From assembly GCA_023525975.1 (NCBI GenBank), contig CM042029.1, positions 83,930,849 to 83,994,848 of the forward strand: 64,000 bases of DNA, read 5' to 3'. The position numbers and the translations under genes were made by a program. Shown here piece by piece: positions 46,207 through 57,673 of the stretch; the first letter of the stretch is position 1, and the number at the start of each line of letters is the position of its first letter. Below the pieces are notes generated by a model. It searched no databases. It had not been told where the DNA came from and worked only from the letters and a program-made list of their open reading frames with translations. This stretch comes from Smallanthus sonchifolius. Taxonomy: Eukaryota > Streptophyta > Magnoliopsida > Asterales > Asteraceae.

Positions 46207-47630
46207 AAGGACTGTTACACCTCTTCGATGAAAGCTTCCGCCAAGACCAGGAAAGCATAGCAATTAAAGAAGCAAGCCCGATACGTCCTGAGATCAAGGA
46301 GCAGGATGTGAAAGAAGTATCCCTAAGTGCTAAGGATCCCGACATCAAGGCGCTTATTGGAACCAATATCCCCAAAGATATTGAACAAGATCTTGTAGAA
46401 TTGCTAAAGAGTAGAACTTCAACTTTCGCCTGGAAGCATGAGGACATGACAGGTATCTCCAAAAACGTTATTACACATAAACTGGGTCTTGATAACAGTT
46501 TCAGGTCTATACACCAAAAGAGAAGGAAGTTCGCTCCTGAAAGAAACGCAGCAATACAAGAGGAAGTTGAAAGACTACTAAAAGCAGGAATGATAGGGGA
46601 AGTAAAATTCCCAAGATGGCTGGCTAATGTGGTAGTGGTCCAGAAGAAGAATGGAAAATGGAGAGTTTGTCTAGACTTCACAGACTTAAACAAAGCATGT
46701 CCGAAAGATCCATTTCTATTTCCACACATAGACTCAATGGTTGATGCTACAGCAGGCCACGAGATGCTCACGTTAATGGATGCTTCATCTGGATTCCAAC
46801 AGATCAAGATGGAACCCTCAGACCAGGAGAATACTGCCTTCATGACTCCGACATGTATCTATTGTTATATTGCTATGCCTTTTGGTTTGAAAAATGCAGG
46901 TGCTACATACCAAAGACTGGTGAATATGATGTTTAAAGACAAGCTAGGGGACACCATGAAAGTCTACATAGATGATATAGTGGTCAAATAAAAAAGAGCT
47001 GAGGATTATCTTAGGGATCTTAGGGAAGCATTTGACATCCTGGATAAATACAATATGAAGCTGAACCCGTTTAAATGCCACTTTGGAGTGGGGGTAGGAA
47101 AATTCTTGGGATACACGGTGACCAAGAGAGGAATAGAGGCCAGTCCAGAAAAGATCAAATCAATAGTCAATTTGAAATCCCAGCAAACACCAGGGATGAC
47201 CAAAGATTGACTGTCAGAGTAGCAACACTTAACAGATTCATTTCAAGATCCTTGGAAAGATGCAGGGAATTCTATGACATCCTGAAAAAGAAGAAGAGAT
47301 TCGAATGGGAAGAGAAGCATGAGCAAGCACTCCAATCATTAAAAGAGTACTTGTCAACTGCTCCTCTATTGATGAAACCAGAAGATGAAGAACCATTATC
47401 CCTATATCTGGCGGTATCCGGAAACTCAGTGAGCGTTGTCCTAGTTAAGGATCACGAAGGCCAGCAGCATCTGGTATATTATGTAAGTAAAAGCCTACTC
47501 CCGGTAGAAAATATGTATTATCATTTAGAAAAATTAATAATGGCATCCACTAAACTTAGACACTATTTTAAAACACACTATTCACGTAAAGACTAATTAT
47601 CCTATTAAGTGTGTTTTAAGAAAGCCAGAA
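46207..47630 (+). pseudogene. Tat reverse transcriptase and first RNase H
   Basis: RT motifs are clear: KKNGKWRVCLDFTDLNKACP, LMDASSGFQQIKM (motif A Asp), MPFGLKNAGATYQRLV and VYIDDIVVK (motif C). A TAA stops the frame directly after YIDDIVVK at 46989. The same frame then continues through the thumb/connection to a frameshift near 47,205. The first RNase H domain (LYLAVSGNSVSVVLVKDH to STKLRHYF) ends in another frameshift near 47,590. The enzyme would copy element RNA in particles, but this copy is dead. Confidence 0.85.
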
Positions 47631-48410
47631 ATGTCTGGAAGGATGGCAAAATGGTCGGTCAAGCTCAGCGCATATGATCTCGTATATGAGCCCAGAACAG
47701 CGATAAAATCACAGGCACTCGCGGACTTTGTGGCTGATTTCAACAGTAATATACAACATGAAGCAGACCTTGAAGTTCAGCAGTTAGAGGAATCCAAGGA
47801 TAAATGGATCCAATTCACTGACGGGGCATCAAAAGTTAGAGGAACGGGTCTAGGGATCATGCTGAAATCGCCACAAGGGGACATAATACCCCAATCTATA
47901 AGTTGCAAGTTTCAGGAGACTAATAATGAAGCTGAGTACGAAGCTCTGATAGCTGGCTTGAAATTAGCTTGGGATATGAAAATCAGGTATCTCCAAGTAT
48001 ACGTTGACTCTTTGTTAATCGCTAACCATTTTAATGGCTCGTATGCAGTGAAAGGTGAAAGACTCGTCAAGTATCTGAAAATAGTGAAACAAATATCTGT
48101 AAAATTCGATATGTTTGATATAAATCAGGTACCAAGAGAAGACAACTCTGAAGCTAATGCCTTAGCGAACCTCTCTTCGGCTCTCAAGATACCAGAAGGA
48201 GTCAGGATACCGATTATACATATCCTGAGTCTAGCAATCGAAAACCCAAACGAAGTGTCAAATGCAGAAGAAATAGATATTCAGTATCCCGAGCCCATTC
48301 CAGAATCCTGGACTTTACCCATTAAAAAATATTTACAAAATGGAGAAATCCCAAGTGACGAAAAGAACAACGGGGCTTTTCGCATGAGGGTGTCTCGCTT
48401 CATTACATGA
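47631..48410 (+). pseudogene. Tat second (archaeal-type) RNase H
   Basis: The domain is FTDGASKVRGTGLGIML, NNEAEYEALIAGLKLAW, VYVDSLLIANHFNG and REDNSEANALANLSS, with catalytic-type Asp, Glu and Asp visible. This extra RNase H is the hallmark of the Tat lineage. The frame is open for about 259 codons, beginning at MSGRMAKWSVKLSAYDL, and then shifts near 48,405. Confidence 0.85.
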
Positions 48411-49557
48411 TGTCTTGTACAGGAAATCTATTGCAGGTCCATATTTGAGATGTTTGGACGATCCTGAAGCACTTGAGCTTCTCAAAGACATACACGAAGG
48501 AGATTACGGAAATCACACTAGAGGCAGGGCACTATTGTCAAAGATCCTGAGGACAGGATACTACTGGCCTACCATGAGGAAAGACGCTGCAACTTACTCT
48601 CAAAAGTGTGATGCATGCCAAAGACACAGTAATATCCTTAACCAACCAGCAGAGCCATTGTATCCAGTAGTCTCTCCTTGGCCGTTTATGAAATGGGGAA
48701 TGGATATAGTCGGCAAGCTCCCCAAGGCACCAGGAGGAAAGGTGTTCATGCTAGCGATGACCGACTACTTCTCAAAATGGATCGAAGTCGACGCATTTGT
48801 CCAAGTAAGAGAAAAGGAAGTCATCTCCTTCATCAAGCACAATATCCTGACAAGATTCGGGAACCCGGCGGAGATAGTATGCGACAATGGGTCTCAAATC
48901 ATCGGCAAAAGGACAACCAATTTCTGTGCTAGTTGGGGGATTAAAATGATAATTTCCACCCCTGTGCATCCTCAAGCCAATGGACAGGTGGAGTCAAGTA
49001 ACAAGATCAACATCAACAACCTAAAGAAAAGATTGGGAGCAAAGAAAGGACGATGGGCTGAAGAGCTACCTTTTGTACTTTAGGCAGATAGAACAACCGC
49101 AAAAAATGCTACAGGGCAAACTCCATTTTCTTTAGTGTTTGGAACTGAAGCGATGATTCCTACGGAGATGGTTATCCCTACTGCCAGAACCAATCTTCAA
49201 ACTCCAGAATCAAACAACGAATCCCTCGCTCAGGATCTCGACACCGTGGATAAGCTCAGGGATCTTGCCAAGGTCCGTATAGCAGCTTACCAGCAGGGGA
49301 TAGCTAAGTCATACAACAAGAGTATAAGGAGCAGAAGAATCCAAGTGGGTGACTTAGTACTGAGAAAGGCATTCCAGAACACAACCAATCCCAACGACGG
49401 AAAACTTGCACCAAAATGGGAAGGCCTATACTTGATTGATTCAGAAGCAGGCAAAGGTGCATATTGGTTGGCTACTATGGAAGGAGAAGTCCTGCCAAGA
49501 TCCTGGAATGCATCCATCTCAAAACCTACTTTATGTAAGTTAGAAATTACGTTCTGA
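48411..49557 (+). pseudogene. Tat integrase
   Basis: The zinc finger (HEGDYGNHTRGR, CDACQRH), then the catalytic core with Asp in WGMDIVGKLP, Asp in VCDNGSQI and Glu in NGQVESSNK, then a C-terminal domain (VGDLVLRKAF, PKWEGLYLI). A single in-frame TAG at 49081 replaces an expected Trp just before ADRTTAKNATGQTPF. Otherwise the frame is open to 49557. The domain would insert element cDNA into chromosomes. Confidence 0.87.
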
Positions 49558-50692
49558 CTAAAAAGGTACGTCATCTTTCCATAAATATTTTTATTATTCT
49601 TTATCAAATTACTAACTTGAGCGTCGGAGGGGTGTTAGCCAGGGATCCCGACAGAAGATAGAGATTGGCCATCACTCCTAAGTTTGGGTATCCTAATATA
49701 TCTCGAAGGTTTAAACGGCTTTCGCCTTTCTAAGTATTGGGTTAATACACCCCGCCAGAGCGCACGATATCCGATTATAGTTCAAGGTGGTGCGACCAGT
49801 CCATGTAACAGTGGCTGATAATTTCGCCATTGTTGGCTATATACTGGGTGCTACGAATATAACAGACGTGTTATTACTTAAGTTTCTCCGATCATTTAAC
49901 ACTAACGTGTTAAAGCTAAGGTTTTTAGCATTTTCATGCTAACTCAGAATTGGCCTTGCCCACGATATTGGTTTAGCCCATGAATATTTGGCTTAGCCCA
50001 CGATTATTTGGCTTGGCCCACGTTTTTGGCTTAGCCCACGATTCTAATTTGTCACAGATTAAAAACTTACATACATCATGAAAATCAATTACTAAGACTA
50101 CAACATAACTCAACACTGGGGACAACTAATAGTTGTTACACTTTGGACTCTATACTATAATCCGGTATGTGTATATACCCCACTTGATACACAACTAAGG
50201 TATGTGATACTTATTTTTCAGATTTGAAAGCTGAATTACTAAGTCATGATACGTTTGGTACTTTTACTTAACATTTATCAAAACCAAATTATATTTTCCT
50301 AAGCCCAAGTTTGATAAAAACCCGAGAGTTTATTATTAAGGATCCGGTATCACGAATATATGTTCAAACCTATTTTTTTAAGTATTCCGAACTTTTAATT
50401 ATCTAAGGATCCTAATTTTCTAAAACATATCAAAGAAAACCAAACATGTAACAATCAAGGCAAATAGTCATCAAGCATCTACTAATATTTATGGTGTAGA
50501 AAAGAAAAGTGATCCGGGCTTCATCCAAAACCTGGACCCATCCACCCGGAATCACAAAATAGCAAATTGTCTATCCTATAACAGGGATCCCAAAAGCATG
50601 AAAAAGAAAATTGTTTATCAACCACAGACACAAAAGGAAATTGTTTCAAGACAAGTCAACCAACACAAGTAATCAAATACCAGGGCTCAGGT
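49558..50692. other. Spacer between Tat integrase and antisense ORF
   Basis: Non-coding, apart from the minisatellite at 49952-50045. Long 3' spacers with tandem repeats are common in Tat elements. Confidence 0.5.
49952..50045. repeat. Five tandem copies of a 19-bp unit
   Basis: Units of the form GGCTTAGCCCACGATTATT start at 49952, 49971, 49990, 50010 and 50028 with small changes. The position, 3' of the integrase, matches where Tat elements often carry short tandem repeats. Confidence 0.8.
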
Positions 50693-52308
50693 CTAAGCAT
50701 TTTTACCTTCATCGTCCTGATCAACCTGCTTCTCAGCATCACCGGCTCCAGCATCCTCAGCAGCCTTGTTGGTGTCCACTGCTTCACCTCCTAGATTGGC
50801 CAGAAAAGAGCGTCATCCCTCAAGATCCTAGGTTGCACGATCAAAACCTTCAGCAGCAGCTTGCTCAGCCATCTAGATCCTGGATTGAAGAATAGAATTG
50901 GCCGTATATTTCTTAGCATCATCTACAGTCAGCAGAAGCTTAAGCTCGTACTGGGTTATGCTCTCCTACAATTTGTTCTTCTGGTTCTGGGTCTCATTCT
51001 CCAAGTACTTACTCTTGGCAACCAGGATTTTCTTCAAGTCCTCAACCTTCTCTATAGCTTCCTCAGCACTCTTCTTCGCTTCAGAAAAATTGGCGTAAAG
51101 CTTCTCGAGACCCTGCAAGATATAGACAGATTAATAATTTGGACTATTGAAAAAACACATTGGGATGCCAAGAGGAGACTTACTAGATTCATCAAGCCCT
51201 GAAGCTTCTTGGTGGTCTCAGCAGAATCCATCCCCTCGAAGATCTCAAGATCCAACATTTCAGCCGTTTTTCTCTTTTTGCTTCCAGAAGCTTTGGACCG
51301 GGAAACGGGGACATGAGGCTTGGAAGTTGCAGGCGTGACACCCTCCTTCTTGACCACAACAGCCTCAGATAGAAGGCTGTCAAGGTCAGACAAAGCAAAT
51401 TGAGAGCTTGACTTGGGGATTCCTACACAAAAATAAAGTAGTTCAGAATCATGGTATATGAAGATAGAAATACTAAACATTCCTTACCTGAAGACATCTC
51501 AGATTCAGAATATTGAGTTTCCAAGCTGGCTTGACTAACGATAGACTCGAAGCGGAAGGATTTTTCACCCATAGGTATTTCCAATAACGCTTCAATCCTC
51601 TTGTTTGTATCGCTTCTTGCAGGTACCAGTTCACAAAATTTCGGAGCTACACAAGGATCAAACAAGAATTATTAGCAACGGGTAAAATGTAGTATTATTT
51701 GCAGGAATCCTATATATTTCCTACCTTTCTTACCCATTCAATCGGAAAATGTCTCCCACCGGGGATAGAGTCTCCCCTGACAAATAAGAACTTCCCCTTC
51801 CAGTCGGGATCATTTTGAGTGGCTTTTGGGATTAAATGAGTTCGCCCGATCCTAAGCTGAAGGATGAATCGAGAAGAACCATGTGTTCTTAGATTATAAG
51901 TATCGGCTAGCTCATGGATGCCAATGGTCAAAGAGTTTGGAACGATTTAGTCTTTTCAAAGTTGCTAACATTCTCCAAACCATCGGCATGATTTGGGAGT
52001 AGCAAATACCAGTGATCTTGAAAAAGTCGGTGATGAAGGGAGAAAAGGGATATGACAGACTTAACGTAAAAGGATAGCTATGGAAGCACACCCAAGTTTC
52101 AGAAATCAAATCGGCCTTTGTTCTAGAGTCAAAAGGCCTAAAAACAGTTTTTTTGAGGAAAAACATTATTAGACTTCAAAAGTTTTATGTCTAGATCGGT
52201 AAAAGAACAGAGTTCAAGATCAGAATGATCAAGGATTCCTTGATCCTTGAAATCCTCTATCGTTTCAACGATAATGGAGGAAGCCGATCTAGTCATTTTC
52301 TTACCCAT
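50693..52308 (-). pseudogene. Tat antisense ORF, spliced, gypsy-transposon-like domain plus coiled coil
   Basis: The start is ATG at 52308 (MGKKMTRSASSIIVETIEDF). The N-terminal half (FHSYPFTLSLSYPFSPFITD, CYSQIMPMVWRML, DWKGKFLFVRGDSIPGGRHF) fits the plant 'putative gypsy type transposon' domain found as the antisense ORF of Tat elements. Introns are visible: AAAG|GTAGGAAA..TTGTGTAG near 51,730-51,655, TTCAG|GTAAGGAA..TTTGTGTAG near 51,485-51,420, and GTAAGTCT..CTTGCAG near 51,185-51,125. The C-terminus is a Lys/Glu-rich coiled coil (EEAIEKVEDLKKILVAKSK). Frameshifts near 52,140 and 51,950 and several in-frame stops in the last exon kill it. The role of this protein in the element cycle is unknown. 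Confidence 0.75.
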
Positions 52309-52554
52309 GTCGACGGAATAATAGAAGAAAGAAAGTAAAAAAGTTTTAGGAAATAATTTACCTGTTCCGACTTGAAGAAGATAAATATGAGAGAGAAGGC
52401 GTGATGATGGTTTTATCCTACAAGCACCAAACGGTATAATCGTCTCGGTATATGTAAACGTCTCATCCTAACCCTATCATCATTTATTATTTGAATTTTA
52501 AAATTTTTATAGATGTTAATAATTGTTTGACAACTGTTAAAATTTAAGGACAAT

Positions 52555-53158
52555 TGTTATGGGTCATTTTACATCTCAGGATCCTGGATCTTCAACATAC
52601 TTCGGTATCCTGACAGGTTCCGGTATCCTCAATATTTAACCATTGTATCTTTCGTCTATTTTGACTAATACACAGGTAAAACACGTGTAGTCAAGATCAT
52701 TCCTAAAGAATCGCTCTTGGAGTCAAGAAGAACGTGTTGAAGACGCGTGGAGTGGCCTCCAACGGTCATATTTAAAGAATTAGTCTATCCCGGGATTCTT
52801 GGATAGTTAGTTAGCATTATCTCTGTATTTATTCAGCAAGTATTGATCGAATAGGCACAACATTCTCAATACGCACTTAGCTGTCTAGACTCGTAAACAG
52901 TTCTGTAACACATTTAGCTCGATCATTACTGCATAACACTTGTAACCTTTTTATTATTTACTCAAGAAACGAGGTAGGGGACGATTGTCACATCCTGAGG
53001 TTTTATGCCGGCGATCCTTAAAGATCAAGGGCTTTCCTCGTAAACAACCGTGTCACTTTTTATGTTTTTGCATTGTTCTACGTTAATTTTACAAGCACAC
53101 TAGCTCACAAACTAAGTTTAGTTACAAAATTAGTCATTGTTAATTTTTACCCAAAACA
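52555..53158 (+). mobile_element. Candidate Tat 3' LTR
   Basis: The segment starts TGTTATGGGTC and ends ACCCAAAACA, i.e. TG..CA, and follows the antisense ORF where the 3' LTR should be. It contains promoter-like and CT/GGATCC-rich repeats (AGGATCCTGGATC, CGGTATCCTGACAGG). With the 5' LTR deleted there is no partner for comparison, and no target duplication can be tested. Confidence 0.35.
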
Positions 53159-54674
53159 ATAACATTATCGTAACAACCGTCGGAACCTTTTATCTACTCA
53201 TCGCGACCTTTCTCTTATGCCCTATAAATGGTACCTTCCATTCGGAGTCATCCCCGTCGTCCCCCACCCTTCCACTGATCTGATATCAACAAAACAAATA
53301 GATAAGAAGAGGATGAAGATAAACGACCACCATTTATAAACCCGCTGTCGCTCTGCCGGAGCCTCATTTGTTTATCCGATCGTCTTTTTCAGATCCCCGA
53401 TTTTGGTTTGCTTTGTTTCGTATGAGGGCTAGGGTTTCAAAGTGATAATTCTAAAGAAGAAGGTGTTTCAACTTTCAAGGTCTGTTGGTGGGATTGACAG
53501 GAGAGAAATGATAATTTTCCTTTCATCCAAAAGCAACACCATGAGATGATTGATTACGGTGGGTATTGCATCTACCAAGGAATTGATAACAATAAAAAAA
53601 ATTTTAAAAAAATTAAGTAATTATTATTATTATTATTCATAATCAAAAAATATAATAACACCCAAAATTAATTTTAAAAGTTATTTGAGTCTGACACGAA
53701 TACATTTAAATTTTAAGTGTGTACAAAATGATGCCTTTAATATTATAAAATAATAAATTAATAACCACTAAAAAAGTTTATAAAACAATTTAAATTTTAC
53801 AGATATGTTTACTAAACCAATAATTTTATAAAAATAAAATTAAGATTTAAATGTTTTAAAAATTATTGCTTTATTGGTTGAGAAATTTAATAAAATTCGT
53901 CCCGTAATTGTTTGTTTTTAAACTTCTTACGCATGTATGAGTTACTCGTTTGCTATAGAGTTTGTTTTGGTTGTACAATTTATGAGTTAGGTAGCCACAT
54001 AGGTGGAACTCATGACAAATTTAAATTTGGTTTAATCCATTAATTAATTAGTGTGTAAAATTAGGTGATTTACATTGTGAGCCGTGAATATGATTTTGAT
54101 TTATGTATAAAAATATTGATTTTTAACCACGATTGCATTTCTGTAGTAATATATAGCGGTTAGAAGTTTTAGTTAATATTTGTATTGTTAGAATCACGTT
54201 TTCCTACTTTACATTGTTTGTTTCGGTAGCATCGCGTCGATGCACAAATACTAGTTGTGTAAACAAATAGTAATTTTTAACATTTTTTATGATTTTTTTA
54301 CTGATTTTGTTTAATATTTTTTATTGATTTTGTTAAGTTTATAGTCGTATGTCACGTGGATGGAACATGAGTAACTTAACGCTAAAAATTAACTGTGTTA
54401 ATATCAGGAGATAAATACGCAACCAAATCTTAAAAGTTTAGGCTAAGTTTATAATTTTTAAACCTAAAGGCCAAACATACAATTTGATCTAACAATATAG
54501 ACCATTTATTCAATTAACTCACAAATATATGTTTAGTTTGCATGAACAAGTGACTGGAATATATTTATGATAATTTCAAAATTATGAATTTACTATTCAT
54601 TATTTATATTTAGTATAAGTTTTATGCCTATAAACTTAGCTATTTGAGCTTCTTGTTTTCTTTCATTATTATTA
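53159..54674. other. Promoter/leader-like block, then AT-rich DNA
   Basis: From 53,200 to 53,550 a TATA box (CTATAAATGG at 53222) is followed by pyrimidine-rich sequence and AGGGCTAGGGTTTCAAAG, like the promoter and leader of a plant gene. No coding exon follows; after 53,580 only AT-rich repeats occur. Confidence 0.4.
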
Positions 54675-55150
54675 CTAGGTTAAAAACCCGTGTATTACAC
54701 GAGTTGAATAAATAAAATGTTATATACTTAGTAATAAAAAAATTATATTTTTAAAAACCCGTATATTTTAGTAATAAAAATTTTATATTTTTAAAAACCC
54801 GTGTATTGAATAGACCGGTATATTACATCGGTTGAACTATTTATAATTAAATAATAAGTATCCGTAATTAGATTTATATTAAAAATCTAAAAATTATTTT
54901 TTTTAATATTATTATTCAATATTAGAGAGACAGATGGGAAAAAAAATGATATAGATGAACCAGAAAATGACATGTGTTCATAAAATTTTATTTATTAATA
55001 TGAAGATTATTATTTGATATTATTATTTAATAGGAGAGAGAAACAACAAAATTAATGTTAAATAGGAGAGAGAAGCAGAAAAATAAAGGCAAGAAGTAAT
55101 CAGATAGTGACACTTGTCCCCCATAATTTTTCTTTATTATATAGTATAGA
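54675..55150 (-). mobile_element. Helitron-like element
   Basis: On the minus strand it begins TCTATACTATATAATAAAGA at 55150 and ends with a CTCGTGTAATACACGGG hairpin, TTTTTAAC and CTAG (54678-54675). It is 476 bp, the same family as 1159-1678. Confidence 0.62.
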
Positions 55151-56248
55151 TTATTATTATTATTATTATTGTCGTCGTTAAATATATCAACAATTAATTA
55201 AAGAGTCTCTTTTGGAGATGGACACAGAGTGAGCATAACTTGTAAGTGACCATTAAAACATAAACAGCACTCGGTAACCCGTGTGGCACCATTTACATAG
55301 ACAAGATGTCAAGATTTTGTTGATTCTAAAAAACGGAAAGTGAGCATAAAACAAGATCCCGGTCCTAATGATTTAAGTGTCTCGTCCGAGACGGAAAAAA
55401 GGCCCATACGAACAAAATACATTAACTAAAATTTTTTTAAACGACGATCAACGTTATAGCAATAAATATAGAAAAAATATAGTATGTTATATTACATACC
55501 GTAATAGCTAACCGATGATTCACGAATCTCTCCTAGGATACTTAACTAATAATAAAAATTATAAGTCAACCAAATTACCCAATTAACAATTATAGCTCAA
55601 TGACTCATGAAATAAACAAAAACAATAAAAGTGAGAAGTCTATTATATATTTATATCAATTATCATCTATAATCTAATAATCTATTCAAATATTCAATAT
55701 TCATCCAATAATACAAATCCAATAAGGGCCTGAAGTTCGACCTGTGAATCTATATTTGTATTAATATTATCATTTTATTTTAGCCAATAGGCAATAGCCA
55801 CTGACCTATGAGGCTGTGAAGTATGAACGACTGAAGTGGTTTGTGACTCTGACTCAGCAACTGCCGTGGAGACGTGGAGGGAGGCAGACATGCAGCAACG
55901 TGGGATTCAGATTTCAGGGTTGCAGCCTGCAGCACAGCAGCAATTCACCCCCTTTTTTTTTTATAAAAAAAGCTTTTGATATTGGGTTTTAAGTTTAAAT
56001 AGGCCCAACAATTATAAAGATTAAAAGTGTCCAACTATTATAAAGATTAAAAGGGCCCAACCATTATAAAAACGGCCCAATATATTTTTAAGTTTTTTTA
56101 TAAAAAGGACCCAATATATAAAACCGGTATTTAAAATTCTATAAAAAACATATATAAACGGGCCCTGTAAAAATTTTAGGCCCCCGAAAAAAACGGGCCC
56201 TGGCCGGCGGCCCGGTTTGGCCTACCCCAGGGCCGGCCCTTTGACATC
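55151..56248. other. Intergenic DNA ending in a GGGCCC-rich element end
   Basis: AT-rich with no gene. From 55,960 to 56,240 repeated (G)GCCCAA and GGGCCC words and CAGGGCCGGCCCT (56228-56240) suggest the end of a hAT-like element directly before the plastid-derived block. Confidence 0.4.
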
Positions 56249-56620
56249 TCTTCATCTGCAAATAATTCTCGGTTCTCCTGTAGCTGGATCCTCCGGAACC
56301 ATAGTTACATTGTAAGTGGTAGTGACAATTCCAGTAACAATTACATTTCTAGTTCCATTTGTGGTGAAAGTGGAAATAGTAGTAAAAACACGGATGCCAG
56401 AACGAGTGATCAAATTATACGAGAAAGTTCTAATGATCTGGATGTAACTCAAAAATACAGGCATTTGTGGGTTCAATGCGAAAATTGTTATGAATTAAAT
56501 TATAAGAAAATTTTTAAATCAAAAATGAATCTTTGTGAACAATGTGGATATCGTTTGAAAATGAGTAGTTCAGATAGAATCGAACTTTCGATCGATCCAG
56601 GTACTTGGGAGCCTATGGAT
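56249..56620 (+). pseudogene. accD: Plastid-derived accD fragment (NUPT)
   Basis: The plus frame runs open through NNYISSSICGESGNSS, SDQIIRESSNDLDVTQKYRH and WVQCENCYELNYKKIF, then CEQCGYRLKMSSSDRIELSI and DPGTWEPMD. This is the chloroplast-encoded beta subunit of acetyl-CoA carboxylase around its N-terminal zinc ribbon (CENC..CEQC). The homology breaks off at 56620 before the carboxyltransferase domain, and joins GC-rich repeats. Flanks are nuclear, so this is plastid DNA moved to the nucleus. The open frame suggests a fairly recent transfer. It has no transit peptide or promoter and cannot make a working enzyme. Confidence 0.9.
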
Positions 56621-56624
56621 TGCA

Positions 56625-57200
56625 CCCCCTCTCCACCCGCCACACCCCACCACATCGCCGCCACCTACCCCACCGGTGGGTTAGGTGGGGGTGAGGCGGG
56701 GTGGCTGGGGAAGGTGGCGGCGACAGGCGGTGACGACGTGGTGTGGTGTGGCGGGTGGGGGTGGGGGTTGGTGGGGGGATGGTGGGGTGGGGTTGGTGGG
56801 GGTGGGTGGCGGCGATGGCAGCGATCTGGCGGTGGCGTAGTGGTGGGGTGTGCGGGTAGGGGTGGGGTGGGGATGGTGGGTGGGGTGGGGTGAGGATGGT
56901 GGGTGGGGTAGGTGGCTGTGACAGGCGGTGGCGACGTGGTGGGGTGCGGGGGGTGGGCGGCTTGGTGGGGTAGGTGGGGGTGGTTGGGTTGGGGGATGGG
57001 GTGGGTGGGGTAGGGCGGGGTAGGGTGAGGTAGGTGGCGGCGACATGCGGTAGCGACGTGGTGGGGTGTGGCGGGCGGGTAGGGGCGGGGTGGGGGGCGG
57101 TGGTGGCAGCGATCGGGCGGTGGCGGCGTGGTGGGGTGTGCGGGTGGGGGTGGGGTCGAGGGTGTCCCGCCTCCACCCCACCCATTCCCGCCACCTCCCA
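56625..57200. repeat. GC-rich minisatellite with C-rich inverted flanks
   Basis: A strongly G-rich array is built from two alternating unit types, one with GGCGACAGGCGGTGACGACG (about 56716, 56918 and 57038) and one with GGCAGCGATCTGGCGGTGGC (about 56816 and 57106), separated by GGTGGGG runs. Both ends are C-rich (56625-56680 and 57168-57205), so the block can fold on itself. The G runs could form quadruplexes. Long Pro/His-rich or Gly-rich open frames here are artefacts of composition. Confidence 0.8.
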
Positions 57201-57246
57201 TCACCCCCCATCGTATTGGTTGAACCCGATTTGACTCAAACCAAAA

Positions 57247-57673
57247 TGTTAGTTTGAGAATTATGTTAATCAATTAAAGCGATCACAAGAAGTTTAGGTT
57301 TGCGTATTAAAATGGATCTCAGAGTCACTAGGTCATCGACTCTCTCAGGTTTCCTATATTTACCTGACCATTTTTCATAGCAAACAGACTTTCTTCACAT
57401 TTTTCTCTGTAATTTTTCACTTGTTTAGCTTGCTAGAGAGAGTTTTCAGTTTATGTGTGTTCCACCACTACAGGGAGCTCACCCCGTGGTGGATGGCGGT
57501 GGTAGATCGTTGTACTCATTCCAAGAGCTTATTGTAAACATTTTAGTGGAATAATAATCAGATCTGTGAGATCTTGTTTTTAGTTTTATGCTTTTTTCTT
57601 GCATTTCTACTGATTTATCAATTACAGCTGATCTATAACTGATTTGTTAACCAGATATTCACTTGAATCATCA
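57247..57673 (+). mobile_element. Possible solo LTR, copia-like
   Basis: The segment starts TGTTAGTTTGAG and ends GAATCATCA, and contains an R/U5-like stretch (TTCCAAGAGCTTATTG, TAGTGGAATAATAATCAG). No target duplication was found, so the boundaries are weak. Confidence 0.35.

Larger units (their letters stand above)
30449..53158 (+). mobile_element. Tat-lineage Ty3/gypsy element, 5'-truncated and nested
   Basis: The order is gag, protease, RT, RNase H, a second RNase H, integrase, then an antisense ORF. The second RNase H and antisense ORF identify the Tat lineage. The 5' LTR and primer-binding site are missing because the left end is fused to another LTR at 30448. The element is split at 31655/45196 by a 13.5-kb nested insertion (31656-45195). 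Removing that insertion with one TCTGT copy restores a common reading frame from gag to protease. The many stops make the coding region dead. The right boundary (53158) rests on a weak LTR call. Confidence 0.75.

Noticed and set aside
56613..57273. Long Pro/His/Thr-rich (minus) and Gly/Trp-rich (plus) open frames
   Set aside because: They come from the GC-rich minisatellite, are open in several frames at once, and have no domain.
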